In this document: positions 54,262 through 63,248 of the stretch, piece after piece | How positions within the stretch are numbered: the stretch's first letter is position 1 | Layout: every line of letters starts with the position of its first letter | Source: Albibacillus kandeliae | Lineage (GTDB): Bacteria > Pseudomonadota > Alphaproteobacteria > Rhodobacterales > Rhodobacteraceae | Length of the DNA stretch: 64,000 nt | Direction of reading: 5' to 3' | Assembly: GCF_003116585.1 (NCBI RefSeq) | Contig: NZ_QEHM01000006.1 | Coordinates: forward strand, 310,001 to 374,000 | Translations under genes and position numbers: made by a program | Notes under the pieces: generated by a model | Told to the model about the DNA's origin: nothing | Database searches by the model: none | Seen by the model: the letters and a program-made list of their open reading frames with translations, nothing else

Positions 54262-55767
54262 ATGTCTTCCAACCTCGTCATCGTCTACCACCGCCAGCCC
54301 TACGAGGAGGTCGAGGTCGACGGAAAGATCGAGTACCGGGAGAACAAGAGCCCGAACGGCATCGTCCCGACGCTCAAGAGCTTTTTCGGACGCTTCGAAA
54401 AGGGCGCATGGATCGCGTGGAAACACGCCGACGATCCTTCGGCACCCGACTTCGAACGCGTCATCGAGATCGACGACAACTATGGCAAGTACACCGTCTC
54501 GCGCCTGCCGCTGACCCCGGCGCAGGTCACCAGCTTCTATCACGTCTCGTCCAAGGAAGCCTTCTGGCCGATCCTTCACGGCTTCAAGGAACGCTACAAC
54601 TACGACCCCGTAGACTGGCCGACCTTTCGCGAGGTGAACTGGGCCTTTGCCGAGGCTGCCGCTGCCGAGGCCGCGCCCGGTGCCGTGGTCTGGGTGCACG
54701 ACTACAACCTGTGGTTGGTGCCCGGATACCTGCGGCGCCTGCGTCCCGACGTGAAGATCTCCTTCTTCCACCACACGCCCTTTCCCGGTGCCGACATCTT
54801 CAACGTGCTGCCCTGGCGCAAGGAAATCCTCGAAAGCCTGCTGGCCTGCGACGTCGTGGGCTTTCACATTCCGCGCTATGCCAACAACTTCGTTGCCGCC
54901 GCCCGCTCGCTGCTGGAGGTCGAGACGCTGAAGCGCGAGAAGGTGAAACCCGAGCTCTGGTCGGAGAACACCGCGCTGGCGGAACAGAGCATGGTGACCG
55001 AGATCGGCTATGGCGGCCGCACGATCCGGATGCAGGCGAGCCCGGTGGGCGTCGACGTCGACTATATCGAGCAGGTGGTCTCGCGCGAGGAAACCGAGCG
55101 CCGCGTCGTCGAGATCCGGCAGGAACTGGGCAACCGCCAGCTTATCCTCTCGGTCGGTCGCACCGATTACACCAAGGGGGGCATCGAACAGCTGGAAAGC
55201 TTCGAGCGGCTGCTGGAAACCCGCCCCGACCTGCGTGGCAAGGTCCGCCTGATGCATGTCTCGGTCGCCGCCAACCGGAACATGACCGCCTATGTCGAGA
55301 TCCAGCAGGACCTCGAACAGCTCGCCGGCAAGATCAACGGGCGTTATGGCTCCTTCGACTGGCAGCCGGTCTCGCTGATCTCGCGCCCGGTGCCCTTTAC
55401 CGACCTCGTCGCCTACTACCGTGCCGCCGATGTCGCGTGGATCACGCCGCTGGCCGATGGCATGAACCTTGTCTGCAAGGAATTCTGCGCGGCCCGCACC
55501 GACGGAGACGGGGTGCTGGTGCTCTCCGAATTCGCCGGGGCCGCGGTGGAACTGGCCGCCGCGGTGCCGACCAATCCCTTCTCGCACAAGTCGATGGACA
55601 GCGCGATCCAGTTCGCACTGGACATGCCGCGCGAGGAGCGGCTGGGCCGGATGAGGGAAAGCCGCGCGATGGTGCACAAGCAGGACATCCGCTTCTGGGC
55701 GGAAGATCAGATGCAGGCCTTTGGCAAGGAGACCTGGCCCGCGCCCGAGACGCAGGAAGTCGCCTAG
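54262..55767 (+). CDS. ggpS: Glucosylglycerol-phosphate synthase
   Basis: 501-residue GT20-type glucosyltransferase that joins ADP-glucose and glycerol 3-phosphate to make the compatible-solute precursor glucosylglycerol phosphate. The start [13 protein letters not shown], then [14 protein letters not shown] and [18 protein letters not shown] match cyanobacterial GgpS rather than trehalose-phosphate synthase Ots[16 protein letters not shown] and [19 protein letters not shown] line the sugar sites. Length is typical for GgpS. AAGGAG precedes the ATG. Expression is expected to rise with salt, by analogy only. Confidence 0.9.
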   Translation: MSSNLVIVYHRQPYEEVEVDGKIEYRENKSPNGIVPTLKSFFGRFEKGAWIAWKHADDPSAPDFERVIEIDDNYGKYTVSRLPLTPAQVTSFYHVSSKEAFWPILHGFKERYNYDPVDWPTFREVNWAFAEAAAAEAAPGAVVWVHDYNLWLVPGYLRRLRPDVKISFFHHTPFPGADIFNVLPWRKEILESLLACDVVGFHIPRYANNFVAAARSLLEVETLKREKVKPELWSENTALAEQSMVTEIGYGGRTIRMQASPVGVDVDYIEQVVSREETERRVVEIRQELGNRQLILSVGRTDYTKGGIEQLESFERLLETRPDLRGKVRLMHVSVAANRNMTAYVEIQQDLEQLAGKINGRYGSFDWQPVSLISRPVPFTDLVAYYRAADVAWITPLADGMNLVCKEFCAARTDGDGVLVLSEFAGAAVELAAAVPTNPFSHKSMDSAIQFALDMPREERLGRMRESRAMVHKQDIRFWAEDQMQAFGKETWPAPETQEVA

Positions 55768-55772
55768 GCGAC
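55759..55772. repeat. Palindrome containing two overlapping stop codons
   Basis: GTCGCCTAGGCGAC is a perfect 14-bp palindrome. Its central TAG/CTA serves as the stop of ggpS on the plus strand and of the NYN gene on the minus strand, so the convergent genes overlap by 4 nt and both proteins end in VA. Confidence 0.8.
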
Positions 55773-56447
55773 CAGTTCCGCCTTGCGCAGGCGGACCTTG
55801 GCCTTGGCCCCGCGCGGGTCGAGGTCATAGAGATGCGGCCGCGCCAGCAGGTAGCCGCGCCATGTCTTCTCCGGGTGGCGGCTGATCCGGATGCCGTGTT
55901 CGCAGTACATCCGCTCGCTGAGCTTCGAGATCGGGAGGCCGGTTCCATCGGTGCTGTCGCGGACGATCAGCGGTCGGATCAGGCGGTCGATGTCGTTGGT
56001 CGAGAGCTTCTTCGGTGTGGCGGAGGTACTGCTGGGCGCGACCACCGCGATAGGCGCCAGTTCGGCGAATGAAGAGCAGGCACTGCGGAACGAGGCGGGC
56101 GCCTTGACCTCGCCCATGCCCAGCACGGGATAGCCATATTCCCGCAGCCGCAGGGCGAGATGCGAGAAGTCCCCGTCCGAACTGACGAGGACGAACCGGT
56201 CGAGCCGGTTCGACAGCGCCAGTTCCATCGCGTCGATCGCCAGCAGCAGGTCCGAGGCGTTCTTGCCGCACCCCGCGTGGATCATCCGGAACCCGGGCGC
56301 CGACAGCCATTCCGACTTGCAGCCCGCATCCGCATAAACCCGCATCACATCGGGCGCGCCGTGTTCGCGCGCCGCCGCCGCGATGCGCGAGGCATAGGCC
56401 CCGCTCACATTGTCTCCATCCACCAGGACTGCCAATCGCTCGGTCAT
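55764..56447 (-). CDS. NYN domain protein with C-terminal LOTUS/OST-HTH-like domain
   Basis: 227-residue protein. Residues about 4-145 form a PIN-like NYN ribonuclease domain with acidic residues in LAVLVDGDNVSG, the central KNASDLLLAIDAMEL and FVLVSSDGDFSHLALRL. Residues about 158-225 resemble a LOTUS/OST-HTH RNA-binding domain (LSTNDIDRLIRPLIVRDS, GIRISRHPEKTWRGYLLARP). This LabA/DUF88-like architecture suggests an RNA-processing enzyme. ATG 56447 begins the conserved domain and follows GGAG; the frame stays open further upstream. Confidence 0.85.
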   Translation of the reverse strand: MTERLAVLVDGDNVSGAYASRIAAAAREHGAPDVMRVYADAGCKSEWLSAPGFRMIHAGCGKNASDLLLAIDAMELALSNRLDRFVLVSSDGDFSHLALRLREYGYPVLGMGEVKAPASFRSACSSFAELAPIAVVAPSSTSATPKKLSTNDIDRLIRPLIVRDSTDGTGLPISKLSERMYCEHGIRISRHPEKTWRGYLLARPHLYDLDPRGAKAKVRLRKAELVA

Positions 56448-56656
56448 CCCGCTCTCCACCTTGGTTTCGAACCCGGGCAGACTGCCAGAGGATTGTGTCG
56501 AGCTTTCGGCAGGGATTGGGCAGCCGTTCAGGGCAACAACCGCCGTCCCTGCCCGCCCGCTACGCAACTGCCTCCGCTGCCCCGCGCCCCGGTCACTGGC
56601 CCCTTGCCCGTTGCGCAGGCGCGTGGTCGAGTGAGGCAAACCACAGGCTTGCCCCC

Positions 56657-57547
56657 ATGCGTCGCGTACTTCCCTCCCTCCCCTCGCTCACCGTCTTCGA
56701 GGCCTCGGCGCGGCACGGCAGCTTTACCCGCGCCGCGGAAGAGCTGAACATGAGCCAGTCCGCCGTGTCCAAGCGCATCGCCGCGCTGGAGGACTGGCTG
56801 GGCACCCGCCTGTTCGAGCGCGTCCGCCAGCGGATCGTGCTGACCGAAGCGGGGGCGCATTATCTCAGCCGCATCCGCGAGGCGCTGGAGATCATGGAAG
56901 AGGCAACGATGGAGACGCTCGCCTTCCGTCCCGGCGGCGTCACGCTCAACATCGCCACCCTGCCCTCCTTCGGCAATCACTGGCTGCTGCCGCGCATCGC
57001 CGCCTTCACGGCGCAGCACCCCGAGATCTCGCTCAACGTCACCTCGCGCCAGTGGCCCTTCGACATGGTGCAGGAGAACATTGACGCCGCCATCTTCTAC
57101 TCGGCGAGTTCATGGCCCGGCGGGCCCTCGGACCTGCTGTTCGGCGAGCGCATGGTGCCGGTCGCGCGGCCCGGGCTGATCGCGCCGGAGGATGCCGCCG
57201 CGCTCGACAAGCTGCCGCTGCTACACCACCGGGCGCGCCCGCGCGACTGGCAGCACTGGCTGGAAGAAGGCGCGCTGAACAGCACGCAGGCCTTTCGCGG
57301 CAGCCGGTTCGAGACCTTCGACATGATCATCAGGGGCGCACGCCACGGGCTGGGGGTCGGGCTGGTGCCCAGTTTCATGGCGCAGGAACACGTGGAGGCG
57401 GGCGAACTCGACCGCCCCTTTGCGCGCAGCATGAGAACGCCGGGCTCGTATTTCCTGGTCCACCCGGAACGCAAACAGCAGATGGGCGAACTTGCGGCCT
57501 TTCGCGACTGGCTGCTGGCCGAGGCGTCGGCGTGGACCGGGGACTAG
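56657..57547 (+). CDS. LysR family transcriptional regulator
   Basis: 296-residue LysR regulator. The winged helix is LTVFEASARHGSFTRAAEEL with NMSQSAVSKRIAALEDWLG, and the periplasmic-binding-like effector domain covers residues about 90-290. The N-terminal style is that of GcvA-type regulators. It lies 177 nt upstream of the ABC transporter operon on the same strand and is the likely local controller. ATG 56657 gives the family N-terminus. Confidence 0.92.
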   Translation: MRRVLPSLPSLTVFEASARHGSFTRAAEELNMSQSAVSKRIAALEDWLGTRLFERVRQRIVLTEAGAHYLSRIREALEIMEEATMETLAFRPGGVTLNIATLPSFGNHWLLPRIAAFTAQHPEISLNVTSRQWPFDMVQENIDAAIFYSASSWPGGPSDLLFGERMVPVARPGLIAPEDAAALDKLPLLHHRARPRDWQHWLEEGALNSTQAFRGSRFETFDMIIRGARHGLGVGLVPSFMAQEHVEAGELDRPFARSMRTPGSYFLVHPERKQQMGELAAFRDWLLAEASAWTGD

Positions 57548-57724
57548 AGATCATTCCCCAGAGGAATGAATTCACGCAGATTCACCGTTTGGCTGCGCCG
57601 CAGCACGCGCATAGCCTGACCCCACAATAACAAGTCCGAAGCGGCACCCCGGAGTCATTGCGATCATGACCTGCGGGACTGGTAAGGACCAAACCTCCGC
57701 CTCTTCTCCAACAGGAGCACCCCC

Positions 57725-59317
57725 ATGTCACTTTCCCGCACATCCAGTCTTGCGCGCCTGGCCGGCGGCGTAGCGCTCGCCGCGATCACCGCCGCCGGCG
57801 CCGCGCAGGCCGAGGGCACCGTCACCATCGGCCGCACCTCGGACGCCGACCGCTACGATCCGCAGCGCTCCAGCGCCCTTGCCGCCGCCGAAGTCCTCTA
57901 CATGATGGGCGACACGCTGGTGACGCTGTCGCATGACCTCAAGACCGTCGAACCGGCCCTCGCCGAAAGCTGGGAACTGTCCGACGACGGGCTGACCTAT
58001 ACCTTCCACCTGCGCAAGGACGTGACCTATTGCGACGGCAAGGCCTTCACCGCCAAGGACGTGGTCGGCAGCATGGAGCGCTGGCTCACCCCCGAAGGAC
58101 CCTATGTCAGCGCGTGGAAGGCGGGCACCGTCGACAGCATCACCGCGCCGGACGACTACACCGTCGTCTACAAGCTCAAGTCGCCGAGCTCGGGCCTGCT
58201 CTACCAGATGGCCCAGTTCAACTTCATCATCATCGATCCCGAACAGGCCGCGTCCCTTGGCGATGACTTTGGCGTAAAGGCCTTCAACGGCACCGGCGCC
58301 TACTGCTTCGACAGCTGGACCCCGAACGACAGCCTCGTGCTGAAGAAACACGAAGGCTACGCCTGGGGCACCGCCGCACTGGGCAACACCGGCCCGGCCA
58401 AGGTGGACGAGGTGGTGTGGAAGATCATCCCCGAGGAAGCGACCCTAGTGGCCAGCCTTCAGGCGGGCGAGATCGACGGCACCTACGCCCTGCCCGCCTG
58501 GGCCTTTGCCCAGTTCGAGGCCGACCCCGGCTTCAAGCTGATCCAGCCGGTCGCCAGCTTCCGCACCCACTACGTCGGGATGAAGGTCACCCGGCCGTTC
58601 ATGCAGGACATCAAGGTCCGCGAGGCGGTGAGCCACGCCATCGACCAGGGTGCGATTGCCGATGCGATCTTCTTCGGCACGGTAAAGCCCGCCGAGGCCT
58701 ACTATTCCGAGGATGCGCTCGACTTCGACCCGTCCACCGACCTCGCGCCCTTCGCCTACGACCCGGACAAGACCAAGGCGCTGTTGGAAGAGGAAGGCTT
58801 CACCATGGGCAGCGACGGGTTCTGGCAGAAGGACGGCGAGAAACTCGCGCTTACCTACTACGGCTTCAACACTTCGCGGGAACAGGCCGAGGCGATCCAG
58901 GGCGACCTGCGCAAGGCGGGGATCGACCTGAACGTCGAACTCTACGACTCGACCGCGATCTGGGCCAAGCTGCGCGAGCAGACCTATGACCTCTACCAGA
59001 TGGACTATCCCTACCTGAACGCAGGCGACGCGCTGAACCTCTACTTCTCGTCCGACTCGATCCCCTCGCCCAACCGGATGATGTGGGACGACGCAGAGAC
59101 CGACAAGCTGCTGGCCGAAGGCAACAGCGCGGTGAACGACGAGGCTCGCGCCAAGGCGTTCATGGCGCTCGGCAAGCACCTGCACGAGTCGATCCTGTGG
59201 AAGCCCCTGCTGCTGGAGAAGCCCACTGTGGCCATCGGTCCGCGCCTCAAGGAGTTCCAGCCCGCCGGGATCTCGGGGGCGGCCTTCGGGACCGGCCTGA
59301 ACCTCGAATTGAATTGA
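57725..59317 (+). CDS. ABC transporter substrate-binding protein (DppA/family 5)
   Basis: 530-residue periplasmic receptor of the peptide/nickel (SBP family 5) type. A signal peptide spans residues 1 to about 29 (ending AAGAAQAEG), followed by VTIGRTSDADRYDPQRSS and EPALAESWELSDDGLTYTFH. The ligand could be a peptide, opine or similar N-acyl compound. An AACAGGAGC ribosome binding site lies upstream. First gene of the operon with two permeases, two ATPases and a deacylase. Confidence 0.93.
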   Translation: MSLSRTSSLARLAGGVALAAITAAGAAQAEGTVTIGRTSDADRYDPQRSSALAAAEVLYMMGDTLVTLSHDLKTVEPALAESWELSDDGLTYTFHLRKDVTYCDGKAFTAKDVVGSMERWLTPEGPYVSAWKAGTVDSITAPDDYTVVYKLKSPSSGLLYQMAQFNFIIIDPEQAASLGDDFGVKAFNGTGAYCFDSWTPNDSLVLKKHEGYAWGTAALGNTGPAKVDEVVWKIIPEEATLVASLQAGEIDGTYALPAWAFAQFEADPGFKLIQPVASFRTHYVGMKVTRPFMQDIKVREAVSHAIDQGAIADAIFFGTVKPAEAYYSEDALDFDPSTDLAPFAYDPDKTKALLEEEGFTMGSDGFWQKDGEKLALTYYGFNTSREQAEAIQGDLRKAGIDLNVELYDSTAIWAKLREQTYDLYQMDYPYLNAGDALNLYFSSDSIPSPNRMMWDDAETDKLLAEGNSAVNDEARAKAFMALGKHLHESILWKPLLLEKPTVAIGPRLKEFQPAGISGAAFGTGLNLELN

Positions 59318-59338
59318 TGACTGCCACTCACGCCAGCC

Positions 59339-59365
59339 GCCACGGCCTCCCCCGGGGGCCGTGGC
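59339..59365 (+). other. Intercistronic hairpin after the binding-protein gene
   Basis: GCCACGGCC (59339-59347) and GGCCGTGGC (59357-59365) form a strong 9-bp stem, extendable by CCC/GGG, between the binding-protein stop and the first permease start. There is no T-run. Such hairpins often protect the upstream mRNA and raise binding-protein levels. Confidence 0.6.
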
Positions 59366-59384
59366 ACATCCGGAGACCCCAAGC

Positions 59385-60326
59385 ATGATCGCCAGACTGC
59401 TCCGCCGCGCCGGAATCTCCCTGATCGTTCTCGCAGGTGTCCTGCTGATCGGCTTCCTGATGCTTCAGGTGATCCCCGCCGACCCCGCGGTCGCCATCGC
59501 CGGACCGCAGGGCACCGACGACGAGATCGAGGCCATCCGCCGTCACCTCGGGCTCGACCAGCCGATCCTGCTGCAATTCGTCTGGTACATTTCCCGGGTC
59601 GTCACCGGCGACATGGGCCAGTCCGTGATCAACAACGCCTCGGTCTCCGCCGAACTCCTGCGCGCCGCCGGGCCGACCATCGAGCTGATGTGCGCCGCGA
59701 TGATCTGGGCCGTGCCCACCGCGCTGGCCCTCGGCATCCTCGCCGCGCTGCGCCGGGGCGGCATCGTCGACCGGCTCGTCATGGCCGTCTCGGTCATGGG
59801 CGTCTCGGTCCCCGTCTTCTGGGTCGGCCTGCTGATGATCCAGTTCGCCGCCCGCACCCGCGCCTTTCCGATCCAGGGGCGCGGCGGGCCGCTCTGGACC
59901 GCCGAGGGCCTGTCTCACATCCTGCTGCCCGCCACCGCGCTTGGCCTGATCCTCGTCGGCCCCGTTGCGCGGATGACCCGCACCACCCTGTCCGACGCGC
60001 TGCATGCCGACCATGTGCGCACCGCCCGCGCCAAGGGCGCCTCCGAGCTTCGTGTCGTGCTGAACCACGCGCTGCGCACCGCCCTTCTGCCGATCATCAC
60101 CCTCGTCGGCCTGCAGGTCGGCACGCTGATGGGCGGCGCCGTGGTGACCGAGACCATCTTCTCATGGCCCGGTGTCGGCCGCCTCGCCGTCGGCTCGATC
60201 ATCACCGGCGACTACCCGATGGCACAGGGCGCGATCATCTTCCTCGCCTCGGCCTTCATCCTCGTGAACATCACCGTCGACGTGCTGAACGAACTCGCCG
60301 ACCCGCGCATCGGGTCCAGATCATGA
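59385..60326 (+). CDS. ABC transporter permease (DppB type)
   Basis: 313-residue membrane permease with six segments. The first helix is ISLIVLAGVLLIGFLMLQV, the DppB loop DEIEAIRRHLGLDQPILLQF follows, and the EAA loop that contacts the ATPases is HVRTARAKGASELRVVLNHA near residue 222. ATG 59385 follows GGAG and is preferred over GTG 59361, which falls inside the intercistronic hairpin. The stop overlaps the next permease gene by 4 nt. Confidence 0.93.
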   Translation: MIARLLRRAGISLIVLAGVLLIGFLMLQVIPADPAVAIAGPQGTDDEIEAIRRHLGLDQPILLQFVWYISRVVTGDMGQSVINNASVSAELLRAAGPTIELMCAAMIWAVPTALALGILAALRRGGIVDRLVMAVSVMGVSVPVFWVGLLMIQFAARTRAFPIQGRGGPLWTAEGLSHILLPATALGLILVGPVARMTRTTLSDALHADHVRTARAKGASELRVVLNHALRTALLPIITLVGLQVGTLMGGAVVTETIFSWPGVGRLAVGSIITGDYPMAQGAIIFLASAFILVNITVDVLNELADPRIGSRS

Positions 60327-61174
60327 CCGACGCGACCTATACCGGCAGCGGCTCGCGCACCTGGCGGCGGCTGCGCCGCAATCCGATGGTGACGATTGCG
60401 CTCGGCGTGCTGATCCTGATCGCGCTGGCCGCCATCTTCGCCCCCTGGCTCACGTCCTTCGACCCTTACGAGACGGCCCTGCGTCAGCGCCTGAAGCCGC
60501 CCAGCGCCGAGCACCTCCTCGGCACCGACAGCCAGGGCCGCGACCTGCTGACCCGCCTGCTCTACGGCGCCCGCACCACGCTGCTGATCGGCTGCGCCGG
60601 GACGGCCTTCGGGGCGCTGCTCGGCGGGGCGATCGGCCTCTGCGCCGCCTTCTACCGCCGCCTCGACGGGGTGTTCATGCGGGTGATCGACGTGTTCCTC
60701 TCGTTCCCCTCGATCCTCTTCGGCCTTTCGCTCGCCGCCATCCTCGGCCCCGGCCTCGACAGCCTGATCATCGCCGTCGGCCTCTCGGTCATGCCCGGCA
60801 TCGCCCGCATCTCGCGCGGTGCCGCGCTCTCGGTCATGGCGCAGGACTACATGGACAGCGGTCGCTCTATCGGTCTGCCCGACCGCAGCCTGCTCGGCCG
60901 CTACCTGCTGGCCAACGCCTACCCGCCGATCCTCACCTACACCACGCTGGCCTTCGGCGATGCTGTGCTGCTGGCCGCCACCCTCGGCTTCCTCGGGCTC
61001 GGCCTGCAGCCGCCCACGGCCGAACTCGGCTCCATCGCCGCCGAGGGGCGCTCGTTCCTCTTCATCGCACCGCATGTCTCCACCGCCGCCTCGATCCTGA
61101 TTTTCGTGATCGTCCTCTCCTTCAACCTGCTCGGCGATGCGCTGCGCGACGCGGGCGACCGGAGGGCCTCGTGA
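60323..61174 (+). CDS. ABC transporter permease (DppC type)
   Basis: 283-residue membrane permease, partner of the upstream DppB-like protein. The N-terminus has the TWRRLRRNPMVTIALGVL helix and HLLGTDSQGRDLLTRLLYGA typical of DppC. An EAA-type loop lies near residues 175-195 (AQDYMDSGRSIGLPDRSLLG). ATGA overlap upstream and GTGA overlap downstream indicate tight coupling. Confidence 0.93.
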   Translation: MTDATYTGSGSRTWRRLRRNPMVTIALGVLILIALAAIFAPWLTSFDPYETALRQRLKPPSAEHLLGTDSQGRDLLTRLLYGARTTLLIGCAGTAFGALLGGAIGLCAAFYRRLDGVFMRVIDVFLSFPSILFGLSLAAILGPGLDSLIIAVGLSVMPGIARISRGAALSVMAQDYMDSGRSIGLPDRSLLGRYLLANAYPPILTYTTLAFGDAVLLAATLGFLGLGLQPPTAELGSIAAEGRSFLFIAPHVSTAASILIFVIVLSFNLLGDALRDAGDRRAS

Positions 61175-62196
61175 AACACATGACCCTGCCCGACTCCGTC
61201 ATGACCGCCCCGCCGCTCCTCACGGTCGAGAACCTCTCGGTCACCTTCCGCACCGACAGCGGGCCGCTGCCCGCGCTCGACGGCATCAGCCTCTCGATCC
61301 GCCCCGGCGAGACGGTCGCCGTGGTGGGCGAGAGCGGCTCGGGCAAGTCCGTCCTGTCGCTCGCCGTGATGGGCCTGCTGCCGCCCACCGCAGAGCTCAC
61401 CGCCAGCGGCCTGATCTTCGACGGCGAAGACCTGCAGGCCATGTCGAAACGCACCCGCCGCGACCTGCGCGGGCGCGACATGGCGATGATCTTTCAGGAG
61501 CCCTCGACCGCGCTGAACCCGGTCCAGCGCATCGGCGACCAGCTGATCGAGGCGATCCGACTGCACGAGGACATCCCGACGCCCAAGGCCCGCGCCCGCG
61601 CGATCGAGGCGCTGGCGGCCACTGGCATCCCCTCGCCCGAACTGCGGGTGCGCGCCTATCCGCACGAACTCTCCGGCGGCATGCGCCAGCGCGCGCTCAT
61701 CGCCATGGCCCTGATCCACCGCCCCCGCCTGCTGATCGCCGACGAGCCGACCACCGCGCTCGACGTGACCGTGCAGGCCCAGATCCTCGACCTGATCCGC
61801 GACCTCGCCCGCGACAACGGCACCGCGACGCTCTTCATCACCCACGACATGGGCGTCGTGGCCGAGATGGCCGACCGTGTCGCCGTGCTCTACGCGGGCC
61901 GCATGGTCGAGACCGCCAGCGCCTCCGACCTGTTCGAGAGCCCCGAGCATCCCTACACCCTCGGCCTGCTCGGCTCGATGCCCCAGCTGAACCAGCGCGG
62001 TGCCGCGATGCTGCCCATCGCCGGTACGGTGCCCGACCTGCGCCAGATGCCCCCGGGCTGCCATTTCCACCCGCGCTGCCCCTTTGCCGACCACAGGTGT
62101 GCGACCCAGCGTCCCGACCTGCGCCCGCTGGCAGGCAACCGCCGCTCGGCCTGCCACTATGCCCCGCTGCTGGAAACGCTGGAGACGCGCGCATGA
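61171..62196 (+). CDS. ABC transporter ATP-binding protein (DppD type)
   Basis: 341-residue ATPase. The Walker A is GESGSGKSVLSL near residue 52, the signature HELSGGMRQRALIAMAL, Walker B LLIADEPTTALDV and switch His in FITHDMGVVAEM. The C-terminal oligopeptide-transporter extension carries GCHFHPRCPFADHRC, which in DppD/OppD types often coordinates a cluster or metal. It starts at GTG 61171, overlapping the permease stop; ATG 61180 is a possible alternative. Confidence 0.94.
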   Translation: MKHMTLPDSVMTAPPLLTVENLSVTFRTDSGPLPALDGISLSIRPGETVAVVGESGSGKSVLSLAVMGLLPPTAELTASGLIFDGEDLQAMSKRTRRDLRGRDMAMIFQEPSTALNPVQRIGDQLIEAIRLHEDIPTPKARARAIEALAATGIPSPELRVRAYPHELSGGMRQRALIAMALIHRPRLLIADEPTTALDVTVQAQILDLIRDLARDNGTATLFITHDMGVVAEMADRVAVLYAGRMVETASASDLFESPEHPYTLGLLGSMPQLNQRGAAMLPIAGTVPDLRQMPPGCHFHPRCPFADHRCATQRPDLRPLAGNRRSACHYAPLLETLETRA

Positions 62197-63248
62197 CCCT
62201 GCTGACCCTGCGCGACGTGACCCGCGACTTTCACCTGCGCGGCGGCGTGCTGGGCCGTCGCCGGACCCTGCGCGCGCTGGACGGGATCGACCTCGTGCTG
62301 CACCCGGGCGAGACCCTTGCGCTGGTCGGGGAGTCCGGCTGCGGCAAGTCCACGCTCGGGCGGATCGTGGCCGGATTGCTGCCCGCGACCTCGGGCGAGC
62401 TGCTGGTCGAGGGCAAGCCTGCGCTGAAGGGCAAGGCCCGCGCCCGTCAGATCCAGGTAGTGTTTCAGGACCCCTTTGGCTCGCTGAACCCGCGCATGAG
62501 CGTTGGCGACCTCATCGCCGAACCCGCCCTGCTGCATGGTCTGGTCGAGCGGCGCGATGTTGGCCGCCGGGTGGCCGAAACGCTGACCCTCGTCGGCCTG
62601 CGCCCGGCGCTCGCCGAACGCTATCCGCACGAGCTCTCCGGCGGTCAACGCCAGCGCGTCGCCATCGCCCGGGCGCTCGCCGCCGAGCCGCGCCTGATCG
62701 TCTGCGACGAGGCGGTCTCGGCCCTCGACGTCTCGGTGCAGGCCCAGATCGCCAACCTGTTGCAGGACATCCAGCGCCGGACCGGCGTCAGCCTGCTGTT
62801 CATCTCGCACGGGCTGTCGCTGGTGCGGCACATCTCGCACCGGGTCGCGGTCATGTACCTTGGCCGCATCGTCGAGGAGGGCCCGACCGAGCAGGTCTTC
62901 GACCACCCGCGCCACCCCTATACCCGCGCGCTGATTTCGGCCACGCCCGAGCCGCTGCCCGGCACCACCGGCCCCGGCGCGGCGCTTTCGGGCGAGGTGC
63001 CGAGCCCGCTGGCGCTCCCCTCCGGCTGCGCCTTTCGCACCCGCTGCCCCCACGCCACCGCCCAATGCGCCGCCAGCGTCCCCCCGCTGTCCGGCCCCGA
63101 ACACGCGGTCGCCTGCTGGCACACCGACACCCTGCCGCCCCATGCGGGCCGTCACACCGAACCGACGCCGCGCATGGCCGCCGCGCTCGACCTCTACCGC
63201 CGCGCCGCCGCGCGCAGGCAAGACCTCACCGAGGAGACACTGACTTGA
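62193..63248 (+). CDS. ABC transporter ATP-binding protein (DppF type)
   Basis: 351-residue second ATPase of the transporter. Walker A GESGCGKSTLGRI near residue 48, QDPFGSLNPRMSVGD, signature HELSGGQRQRVAIARAL, Walker B LIVCDEAVSALDV and switch region LLFISHGLSLVRH. The C-terminal cysteine-rich OppF extension is CAFRTRCPHATAQC. It overlaps dppD-like and the deacylase gene by 4 nt each. Confidence 0.94.
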   Translation: MTLLTLRDVTRDFHLRGGVLGRRRTLRALDGIDLVLHPGETLALVGESGCGKSTLGRIVAGLLPATSGELLVEGKPALKGKARARQIQVVFQDPFGSLNPRMSVGDLIAEPALLHGLVERRDVGRRVAETLTLVGLRPALAERYPHELSGGQRQRVAIARALAAEPRLIVCDEAVSALDVSVQAQIANLLQDIQRRTGVSLLFISHGLSLVRHISHRVAVMYLGRIVEEGPTEQVFDHPRHPYTRALISATPEPLPGTTGPGAALSGEVPSPLALPSGCAFRTRCPHATAQCAASVPPLSGPEHAVACWHTDTLPPHAGRHTEPTPRMAAALDLYRRAAARRQDLTEETLT

